A DNA stretch of 5,420 bases from an uncultured Erythrobacter sp. GTDB taxonomy: Bacteria; Pseudomonadota; Alphaproteobacteria; Sphingomonadales; Sphingomonadaceae. The stretch spans positions 1 through 5,420 of the forward strand of contig CAMYIQ010000142.1 in the NCBI GenBank assembly GCA_947258465.1, written 5' to 3'. Each line of letters opens with the position of its first letter. Position 1 is the stretch's first letter. The position numbers were made by a program, and so were the translations under genes. A model generated the notes under the pieces. The model saw only the letters and a program-made list of their open reading frames with translations. It was not told the origin of the DNA and made no database searches. Positions 1 through 5,420 of the stretch are shown here, piece by piece.

Positions 1-1
1 A

Positions 2-2143
2 CCGGTGGACGTTGTCAGCGAAGAGGAGCTGAACGCCACCGGGTATGCCGATCTCAACCGCGCGCTGAATTTCCTCGAGCCGTCGGTCAATTTTCCGCGC
101 GCGGCCACCACCGCCACGGCGGCGAACACGCGGCCGATCACGCTACGCGGCCTGTCGCCCGATCAGACGCTCGTGCTCGTTAACGGCAAGCGCCGCCACA
201 CCAACGCCGTGCTCAATGTAAACAATTCGATCGGGCGCGGTTCGGCGGGCGTCGATCTCGACACGATCCCTCAGAACGCGATCCAGCGGATCGAGATCCT
301 GCGCGACGGCGCGGCAGCGCAGTATGGCTCGGACGCGATCGGCGGGGTAGTGAACATCATCCTGAAGGACGATGCCCAGGGCGCTTCGTTCGAACTGCTG
401 GGTGGCATCACCGAGGAAGGCGACGGGCTCAACGGGCTCGCCTCGACCAGCGGCGGGCTGCCGATCGGTCGGGGCGGTCATTTGACTCTCAGTGCATTGG
501 TCCGCGCGCAGGAAGCGACCAACCGCGCCTTTGTCGATCAGCGCTTCGACCGGGTAACCTACCGGATAGGCGATCCGGAAGCCTCGCTTTTTGGCGGATC
601 GGTCAATTTCGGCCTGCCACTCGGCGACGCGGAACTCTACGGTTTCGGCACGGTCGCGCAAAAAATTTCGAACAACGGTGCGGGCTTTCGCGTGCCCGGC
701 ACCTCGCTGCTCTATCCCGACGGTTTCCTGCCGGTCATCGAACCGTACATCTGGGATGGCAGCGGGACCTTGGGTATCTCCGCCGATCTCGGCGGCTTCG
801 CGCTCGATCTGAGCCAGACCTACGGCCGCAACGAGGCGGATTTCCGCGTCTTCGATACGGTGAATGTGTCGCTGGGTCTCGACAGCCCGACCAGCTTTGA
901 TTCGGGCGGCGTGACCTATGAACAATATGTCACCGATTTCGGCGTCTCGCGCTCGCTCGGACTTCTCGCCGGAGGCAATATCACCGCCGGCGCGCAGTAC
1001 CGCCGCGAAACCTACGCCATCCGCGAGGGAGAACCCGCCGCTTCGACCGGAGTCGGTGCGGACGGTTTCGCGGGGTTCGCTCCGCGCCGACCGGTGAATG
1101 AGGTGCGCGATGCCTTTGCATTCTATCTCGACGCCGAGCTGCGCCCGATCGAGGCGCTGCTGATCGGCGGGGCGGTCCGTTACGACGAGTATGACGATTC
1201 CGGTGGAGAGACGACCTGGCGGGTTTCAGCCCGCGCCGATCTGACAGAGGGCCTGGCGCTGCGCGGCGCGATCGGAACTGCGTTCCGCGCGCCTTCGTTG
1301 CAACAGCAGAATTTCAGCGCGGTGCAGGGCGCACTTTCGGCAGGGCAGCTGGTTTCGGTAGCGACGCTGCCGGTGAGCGACCCGATCGCGCGCGCGTTGG
1401 GTGCGGGAGATCTGCGACCCGAGCGCTCACGTAATTACAGCGCGGGTATCGTGCTGGAGCCGACGCCCCGCCTCGCTTTCACCTTGGATGCGTTTCACAT
1501 CCAAATCGATGATCGCATCGCGCTGAGTGAACAGCTGCGCGGGGCGGCGGTGAATGCCATTCTGGCCGGCGCTGGTATAGTTGGCTTCTCGCAGGTACGC
1601 TTCTTCACCAACGCGGTCGATACCAGGACTACCGGTGTGGAGGCCACCGCGCGCTGGTCGGCCAGCCTCAGTCCGGAAACGCGGGCAAGCATGGATGTCG
1701 GCTTCGCGCTCTATGACACGGAATTGGAAAGTCTCCGCGCCAATCCGGTGCTGCCGACTCTGCCGTTGCTCGGCGAGAAGTCGATCTTGTTCCTGACCGA
1801 AGCGCAGCCGCGCGACAAGCTAACCGTGCAGGCTGTCGTCGAGCACCGGTCAGTGAGCGCACGTGCAGCGCTGACCCGTTTCGGCACCTACACCTCGCAA
1901 CCGCTCGTGGAGACGCAGACCTTCGATGGCGGCACGTCATTCGACCTGTCGCTGAGCTACGCCCTGTCTTCCGCGATCATGCTTACCGCCGGCGTGCAGA
2001 ACCTGTTCGACGACCGGCCGGAAGAGATTGCTGATCAGGCGCGCTTCATCGCCGCAACCGGCGGCAGCTTTCCCACGGGCGAGGAGACGCCGCTCGGCGT
2101 CAACGGGCGTAGCTATTTCGTGCAGCTACGAGGGAATTTCTGA
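2..2143 (+). CDS. TonB-dependent outer-membrane receptor, 5'-truncated by window edge
   Basis: This is an outer-membrane beta-barrel transporter that imports a ligand using energy from TonB-ExbB-ExbD. The frame is open from the first bases, so the GTG at base 5 is an internal Val, not a start. The signal peptide, TonB box and first part of the plug lie upstream. About 713 residues are visible. The plug is clear: RGLSPDQTLVLVNGKRRH near bases 147-200 and the plug-end block RIEILRDGAAAQYGSDAIGG starting at base 287, followed by VVNIIL. Barrel landmarks are GTAFRAPSL at 1274-1300, the late-strand motif GVQNLFDDRP at 1991-2020, and the C-terminus GRSYFVQLRGNF, whose final Phe is typical for recognition by the barrel assembly machinery. 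The family call is firm but the ligand is not readable: many such receptors are annotated as siderophore receptors by default. The overlapping downstream phosphatase suggests a phosphate-containing ligand, which is inference. No frameshift or internal stop is seen. Confidence 0.95.
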   Translation, partial: PVDVVSEEELNATGYADLNRALNFLEPSVNFPRAATTATAANTRPITLRGLSPDQTLVLVNGKRRHTNAVLNVNNSIGRGSAGVDLDTIPQNAIQRIEILRDGAAAQYGSDAIGGVVNIILKDDAQGASFELLGGITEEGDGLNGLASTSGGLPIGRGGHLTLSALVRAQEATNRAFVDQRFDRVTYRIGDPEASLFGGSVNFGLPLGDAELYGFGTVAQKISNNGAGFRVPGTSLLYPDGFLPVIEPYIWDGSGTLGISADLGGFALDLSQTYGRNEADFRVFDTVNVSLGLDSPTSFDSGGVTYEQYVTDFGVSRSLGLLAGGNITAGAQYRRETYAIREGEPAASTGVGADGFAGFAPRRPVNEVRDAFAFYLDAELRPIEALLIGGAVRYDEYDDSGGETTWRVSARADLTEGLALRGAIGTAFRAPSLQQQNFSAVQGALSAGQLVSVATLPVSDPIARALGAGDLRPERSRNYSAGIVLEPTPRLAFTLDAFHIQIDDRIALSEQLRGAAVNAILAGAGIVGFSQVRFFTNAVDTRTTGVEATARWSASLSPETRASMDVGFALYDTELESLRANPVLPTLPLLGEKSILFLTEAQPRDKLTVQAVVEHRSVSARAALTRFGTYTSQPLVETQTFDGGTSFDLSLSYALSSAIMLTAGVQNLFDDRPEEIADQARFIAATGGSFPTGEETPLGVNGRSYFVQLRGNF
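2130..2135 (+). promoter_or_regulatory. Ribosome binding site of the phosphatase, inside the receptor gene
   Basis: GAGGGA lies within the last codons of the receptor and ends seven bases before the ATG at 2143, a good Shine-Dalgarno position. With the one-base overlap of TGA and ATG, it indicates that ribosomes finishing the receptor can restart on the phosphatase. It supports ATG 2143 over the GTG codon that immediately follows. Confidence 0.75.
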
Positions 2144-3648
2144 TGGTGTCGCGTCGCGCATTGCTTGGCCGGACGGCGCTGGCGCTGGCTGCGTCTCGCT
2201 TCCTGTCTCCGGTAACGGCCATCGCTGTGCAACCGCAACCATATGCCGATGGCGATCCCTTTATGCTCGGCGTCGCCTCGGGCGATCCGCGTCCTGATGG
2301 GTTCGTGCTCTGGACTCGGCCTTTGGGTCTGTCGGGCACTGCTACGGTCGGTGTGGAGATCGCCGACGACGATGGTTTCCGCAGGATCGTGCGCAGTGGT
2401 TCGGTCACCGCAAGTCCTGCGCGCGGGCACGCAGTGCATGTGGAGCCGGTCGACCTCGATCCAGCACGCACTTATTTCTACCGTTTTCACCTCGATGGAG
2501 CGACGAGCCCCATCGGTCGCACAGCCACGATCGATCCGCAGGCCACGCGCATGCGCCTCGCGCTCGCGGCCTGCCAGCATTGGGAACATGGCTGGTTTTC
2601 CGCCTATCGGGACATGGTCGCGCAGGAGATCAATGTTCTCCTGCATGTCGGAGACTACATCTACGAGAAGTCTTTCGGGACCGGCCCCGACGTTCGCAGT
2701 TTCGGCGCGCCCGATCCGTTCACGCTGGACGAGTATCGCGTTCGTCATGCGCTCTACCGCACCGATCCCGATCTGCAGGCCGCCACCGCTGCCTTCCCGA
2801 TCATCGCGACCTGGGACGATCACGAGGTAGAGAATGACTATGCCTCGCTTCAGGGCAGCGTCACAGAAGACCCTGCCGCTTTCGTTGCGCGCAGGGCCGC
2901 TGCCTATCAGGCATGGTTCGAACACATGCCGATATCGCCGCGCCGCTTAACACCGCATGGCGCGGCGGACATTGTGCGCAGATTCGAATGGGGCGCCCTA
3001 GCCAGCCTCTCGGTTCTCGACTGCCGCCAGTTCCGCACGTCGCAGCCGTGTGGACGCGGCGGGCAGGTGATCGCGGACTGCGCGGAGGTCTTCGATCCGG
3101 TGGCGACCATGCTCGGGCTCGAACAGGAGGCGTGGTTGCGCGATCGCCTGGCGAACGAGCGCACCCGTTGGAGCCTGATCGGTCAGGCGACGATGGTCTC
3201 GCGGCTGCCCTTGCCGGGCGGAGGCGATGCGCGCTGGTCCGATATCTGGGATGGCTACGCCGCCTCTCGCGACCGCCTGATCGCTGCACTGCGCCAGCCG
3301 GCGGTGCGCAATGCGGTGCTGCTTGGCGGCGACGTCCATTCCTTCTGGGCCAACGACATCCCATCCGATCCGGAGCGGATGGAAGGGCCGGTGGTCGCGA
3401 GCGAGATCGTCACGTCCTGTCTCGCCTCGCGCAGCGGCCCCGAAGAGCTCTTCACAGGCATCCAGGGCCGCAATCCGCAGGTCCGCTTCCATGATAATGA
3501 TAACGCCGGATACACTCTGCTCGACATCGATGCTGAACGGATCGACGGCCGGTTTCGCGCAGTTCGTGATCTGACGGATCCCAATAGCGCCAGCTTCGAT
3601 TTGCGCCGGTTCGCTATCGAGGACAGGGCGCCCGGGGTGAGAATTTAG
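2143..3648 (+). CDS. phoD: PhoD-family alkaline phosphatase/phosphodiesterase, Tat-exported
   Basis: This 501-residue protein is predicted to hydrolyse phosphomonoesters and possibly phosphodiesters outside the cytoplasm. The N-terminus has a twin-arginine motif (SRRALLG, residues 3-9) and a short apolar stretch, with possible cleavage after AIA (residues 26-28). Tat export fits an enzyme that folds with metals before export. The PhoD N-terminal domain follows (about 36-130, with FMLGVASGDPRPDGFVLWTR), then the metallophosphatase domain (about 136-490). Expected metal-site segments are present: AACQ with Cys144, HVGDYIYE with Asp171 and Tyr174, WDDHEVENDY (224-233), LDCRQFRT (292-299) and GGDVHSFW with Asp397 and His399. 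By analogy with Bacillus subtilis PhoD these would hold an iron-calcium centre. Cys303 and Cys313 sit where PhoD proteins commonly have paired cysteines. The length is somewhat below B. subtilis PhoD, and no key block is missing. Oddity: Arg19 interrupts the apolar part of the signal peptide. Phosphate-starvation control is plausible, but its promoter would lie upstream of the window. Confidence 0.93.
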   Translation: MVSRRALLGRTALALAASRFLSPVTAIAVQPQPYADGDPFMLGVASGDPRPDGFVLWTRPLGLSGTATVGVEIADDDGFRRIVRSGSVTASPARGHAVHVEPVDLDPARTYFYRFHLDGATSPIGRTATIDPQATRMRLALAACQHWEHGWFSAYRDMVAQEINVLLHVGDYIYEKSFGTGPDVRSFGAPDPFTLDEYRVRHALYRTDPDLQAATAAFPIIATWDDHEVENDYASLQGSVTEDPAAFVARRAAAYQAWFEHMPISPRRLTPHGAADIVRRFEWGALASLSVLDCRQFRTSQPCGRGGQVIADCAEVFDPVATMLGLEQEAWLRDRLANERTRWSLIGQATMVSRLPLPGGGDARWSDIWDGYAASRDRLIAALRQPAVRNAVLLGGDVHSFWANDIPSDPERMEGPVVASEIVTSCLASRSGPEELFTGIQGRNPQVRFHDNDNAGYTLLDIDAERIDGRFRAVRDLTDPNSASFDLRRFAIEDRAPGVRI

Positions 3649-3658
3649 TTTTGAAATG

Positions 3659-3704
3659 AGCGTTTAGGCTTTGTAGATCGTACGAATCTAACTTCCGAAA
3701 CGCT
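3659..3704. repeat. Imperfect nested inverted repeat behind phoD
   Basis: AGCGTTT at 3659-3665 is exactly complementary to AAACGCT at 3698-3704. Inside it, after an A-G mismatch, GG 3667-3668 can pair with CC 3695-3696. An inner stem pairs TAGAT 3674-3678 with ATCTA 3686-3690. It begins ten bases after the phoD stop, so it could act in transcript 3' end protection or termination. However, it is followed by TATTGGGGG rather than a T-run, so an intrinsic terminator is not supported. Confidence 0.45.
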
Positions 3705-3712
3705 ATTGGGGG

Positions 3713-3847
3713 ATGCCGGGTTGAGCTTTTTGGTTCTCGCCAAACGTGAGCGTACAGCTTGACGGGCGAGATGCTCCAGATTGGCAGAGCCCCGGCAGAT
3801 TGGTTCGATCCCGAATTACGTCGATACTCGTCAATGAATGCAGTCAT
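3713..3847 (-). pseudogene. IS3-family transposase OrfB, N-terminal remnant
   Basis: Read on the minus strand from the ATG at 3847-3845, the frame begins MTAFIDEYRR. It continues with GALPI, then, after divergent residues, LYAHVWREPKSSTRH. This follows the order of the start of IS3-family OrfB proteins, which typically begin M-I-A-F-I-D followed by an LPIAPSTYYAH-like block. The middle carries extra or changed residues (WSISPVK where APSTY is usual). Resemblance ends near 3713, and the frame then runs uselessly into the antisense of phoD. The DDE catalytic core that makes up the rest of OrfB is absent, so the remnant cannot transpose. The call comes from remembered family patterns, and about 45 residues is little to go on. 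The matching OrfA tail directly upstream makes the assignment much stronger. Confidence 0.6.
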
Positions 3848-3851
3848 CGCT

Positions 3852-4028
3852 TTACTGCTCCGCCTGGTCAAAATATCACGACGCTTTGCGCACAGCCTCA
3901 TTAGTACGCTGCAGTCCACGGTTCTCGCTCTCCAGAGTTCTCACCTTTGACAGCCCGCTCGGCGGATACTTCAACACAAGTATTGCTGTCAGCCTTGGCC
4001 GGGCTCCCTGCTTCCGCCGTCTGACGAA
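3852..4028 (-). pseudogene. IS3-family transposase OrfA, C-terminal remnant
   Basis: On the minus strand one frame reads FVRRRKQGARPRLT (4028-3987), then an unalignable insert, then KVRTLESENRGLQRTNEA (3947-3894) and VRKAS, a TGA stop at 3878-3876, and YFDQAEQ before a TAA at 3854-3852. IS3-family OrfA proteins of the IS51-like type end in WVRQ..., GxRPGLT, and a coiled coil of the form ALERENRELRxANEILRKASAYFAQAELD. The order and spacing of these blocks match. In-frame stops, the insert of about 14 residues and loss of the N-terminal helix-turn-helix show a dead copy. The last blocks lie directly before the OrfB remnant, as in intact elements. No terminal inverted repeats or target duplication were found by eye, so the element boundaries are unknown. 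Confidence 0.6.
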
Positions 4029-4180
4029 CTATCAATTGAGCGGCCCTAGCACGTGCGACAAGTTCTCCTTACCCATCGATTGTGAGGTTCGACTGGAATG
4101 AGACCCATGACGTCTGTCACGATCATACGTGGCAAGGCGGTCCGACTCTGAAACCAGTGGAGAGAGCACTGCGGCTCATG

Positions 4181-5320
4181 TCACGAAAGTTTCGATCGAG
4201 ATACATGGCGGCGGCGCGTCGTTCGCCATTGCTGCAAGATTGTCCGTTTCTGATTCGGCCCGGCCGACTTGACGGTCGGCTCGGGTGGCGGTGTGTTCGA
4301 GAAGCGCGGCGAGGGCATTGCCTGAATGATTCCATCGATTTTCTTGTAGATTTGTCGGGCCGCCATATGCGGATGCGAAGCGGCTTCGTCCGGATCTAAC
4401 ACCGGCGCGAAACATGCATCGGTCCCCTCCAGCAAGGTCATCCATTCGTCGCGCGTCCTTCGTCGGAATAGTTCCTCGAACCGATGTCTGAGGTCTGGCC
4501 AGCAGGCCGGATCGTAGCCGTTTGCAAAATCCGGTTGATCCGCAATGCCCAGCTTCTGGCAAAGCAATGTGTAAAATTTCGGTTCGAGCGACCCCAGAGA
4601 GATGTATCGATCGTCCGCGCATCGATAGGTCGAATACCAGTGCGGACCGTCAAGGATGCTGCGACCGCGCTCGTTGACGAAATGTCCTGTTGCTTTCAAA
4701 CTGAGCAGCAGGTTCATCATATGCGCGCTTCCATCCACGATGGCGGCATCCACGACTTGTCCTTTCCCCGATTCACGGGCGCTAAGGATGGCGGCGAGCA
4801 GGCCGACTGCCAGATAGAGCGCGCCACCGCCGATGTCGCCGACGAGTCCGGGAGGTGCCATCGGAAGCGCACCCGGTTCGCCAGCATACCAGAGCGCGCC
4901 GGACAGTGCGATATAGTTGATGTCGTGGCCGGCGGTCTGCGCGAGAGGTCCATCCTGCCCCCAACCAGTCATCCGGCCGAACACGAGCGCCGGATTGCGA
5001 TCGAGGCAAACATCGGGTCCAAGACCCAACCGTTCCATTACACCAGGACGCATGCCCTCGATGATCGCATGGCTGTGCTCAACAAGATCGAGGACGTGCT
5101 CGACCGCTGCGGACTGCTTCAAATCGAGGGATACAAATCGCTTACCGCGATTGAGAATCGCCTCACGGCCAAGGTCGATCGTATCCCGATTAGGGATAAC
5201 ACGATCGACAACTACAACGTCGGCTCCAAGATCTGCCAGCAACATTCCGCAAAATGGCGCTGGACCGATACCGGCAATCTCGACGACCCTGATACCAGCG
5301 AGCGGACCGCATCCCGACAT
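4181..5320 (-). CDS. CaiB/BaiF family enzyme, probable alpha-methylacyl-CoA racemase
   Basis: This 379-residue cytoplasmic enzyme probably interconverts the R and S forms of 2-methylacyl-CoA thioesters, which allows beta-oxidation of branched chains such as pristanoyl-CoA or sterol side chains. It resembles Mycobacterium tuberculosis MCR along nearly its whole length. Blocks include GPLAGIRVVEIAGIGPAPF (5-23), LADLGADVV (28-36), IEGMRPGVMERLGLGP (87-102), RMTGWGQDGPLAQTAGHDIN (116-135), LVGDIGGGALYL (159-170), GKGQVVDAAIVDGS (185-198) and LEPKFY (245-250). Residues matching the MCR catalytic set are His132 with Asp133, Asp162 and Glu246. Presence of His132 and Glu246 favours a racemase over a plain family III CoA-transferase, where the Asp alone is the nucleophile. 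The final 14 residues, RTTRRRHVSRSKLS, extend past the usual end near Trp365 and are strongly basic. ATG 5320 is chosen over TTG 5326 by ribosome-binding-site spacing. GC is lower than in the receptor-phosphatase pair. No pathway partner is visible in the window. Confidence 0.9.
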   Translation of the reverse strand: MSGCGPLAGIRVVEIAGIGPAPFCGMLLADLGADVVVVDRVIPNRDTIDLGREAILNRGKRFVSLDLKQSAAVEHVLDLVEHSHAIIEGMRPGVMERLGLGPDVCLDRNPALVFGRMTGWGQDGPLAQTAGHDINYIALSGALWYAGEPGALPMAPPGLVGDIGGGALYLAVGLLAAILSARESGKGQVVDAAIVDGSAHMMNLLLSLKATGHFVNERGRSILDGPHWYSTYRCADDRYISLGSLEPKFYTLLCQKLGIADQPDFANGYDPACWPDLRHRFEELFRRRTRDEWMTLLEGTDACFAPVLDPDEAASHPHMAARQIYKKIDGIIQAMPSPRFSNTPPPEPTVKSAGPNQKRTILQQWRTTRRRHVSRSKLS

Positions 5321-5329
5321 CTGCAATTT

Positions 5330-5335
5330 CTTTCC
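5330..5335 (-). promoter_or_regulatory. Ribosome binding site of the racemase
   Basis: GGAAAG on the minus strand lies nine bases before the ATG at 5320-5318. It is only three bases from the alternative TTG at 5326-5324, which is too close. The site therefore decides in favour of the ATG and a protein two residues shorter than the longest reading. Confidence 0.6.
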
Positions 5336-5420
5336 AATGGCTCGAACACTACGGAGATCATCGCCGATCTATTATCGGGCATCAAATTCATTCAAGCTCC
5401 AAAATATTCCCAGATGGAAT

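Larger units (their letters stand above)
3649..4180. other. Gene-free stretch between converging genes
   Basis: No intact gene is supported in these 532 bases. Part of the stretch is an insertion-sequence scar on the minus strand (about 3713-4028). A structured inverted repeat lies just behind phoD. A small hairpin, CAGTG 4155-4159 with CACTG 4167-4171, sits behind the racemase stop; it has a five-base-pair stem and no good T-run, so I do not call it a terminator. CTCGCC 3736-3741 and GGCGAG 3765-3770 are complementary but lie within the transposase remnant and are probably coincidental. Short open frames here lack ribosome binding sites and recognisable products. GC is lower than in the receptor and phosphatase. 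Confidence 0.7.

Noticed and set aside
143..925. Long minus-strand open frame (260 codons) inside the receptor gene
   Set aside because: It is antisense to a gene with clear plug motifs in this interval, its translation is rich in Arg, Ala and Glu without a recognisable domain, and long antisense frames are expected at this GC content.
2113..2925. Long minus-strand open frame (270 codons) across the receptor end and phosphatase start
   Set aside because: It is antisense to conserved receptor and PhoD motifs, spans two real genes, and shows no family signature.
3759..3950. Small plus-strand open frame of 63 codons starting with TTG
   Set aside because: It overlaps the IS3-like remnant on the opposite strand, has a weak start and no clear ribosome binding site, and its translation matches nothing I know.
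3649..4180. Search for terminal inverted repeats and a target-site duplication bounding the IS3 remnant
   Set aside because: The partner of the TGAGCGTTTAGG sequence at 3657 was not found as GCCTAAACGCTCA-like sequence further along, so element ends are not called.
5324..5326. TTG as the racemase start, giving two extra residues
   Set aside because: The GGAAAG ribosome binding site is only three bases away from it but nine bases from the ATG at 5320.
5337..5420. Plus-strand frame open from an ATG to the window edge, and minus-strand frames open from the edge (one ending at a TGA, another at a TAA)
   Set aside because: All are short, none has a recognisable motif, and a real partial gene cannot be told from chance open frame at this length.
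1..5420. CRISPR arrays, tRNA or rRNA genes, riboswitches, toxin-antitoxin pairs
   Set aside because: I saw no regularly spaced repeats, cloverleaf with anticodon arm, or small paired genes on either strand.

Overview
The window looks like chromosomal DNA of an alphaproteobacterium, most likely a sphingomonad-type organism (Sphingomonadales). The basis is the high GC of the first two genes (about 65% in the 60-base lines I hand-counted), the TonB-dependent receptor type with its RGLSPDQTLVLVNGKRRH plug, and a Tat-type PhoD phosphatase directly behind it. This assignment is inference from gene style; no marker gene is present.

Layout. Bases 2-2143 (+) are a TonB-dependent outer-membrane receptor whose 5' end lies outside the window. 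Bases 2143-3648 (+) are a complete PhoD-family alkaline phosphatase/phosphodiesterase. Its ATG shares one base with the receptor's TGA stop, so the two form a translationally coupled pair. Bases 3649-4180 carry no intact gene. They hold an imperfect hairpin just behind phoD and, on the minus strand at about 3713-4028, a badly decayed remnant of an IS3-family transposase: the OrfA coiled-coil tail followed by the first residues of OrfB. Bases 4181-5320 (-) are a CaiB/BaiF-type enzyme closely resembling alpha-methylacyl-CoA racemase, with its catalytic His, Asp and Glu retained and a short unusual basic C-terminal tail. Bases 5321-5420 hold its ribosome binding site and upstream DNA.

How the genes work together. 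The receptor and PhoD plausibly form a phosphorus-scavenging module: an organophosphate imported by the TonB-energised receptor is hydrolysed by the exported phosphatase in the periplasm. The substrate cannot be read from sequence. The racemase is transcribed towards this pair, has visibly lower GC, and belongs to a different process (branched-chain or sterol side-chain acyl-CoA oxidation). The insertion-sequence scar and the GC drop between them suggest two segments of different history.

I see no CRISPR array, RNA gene, toxin-antitoxin pair or defence system. The least ordinary items are the IS3 relic, the coupled receptor-phosphatase pair and the racemase tail; none amounts to a new system.
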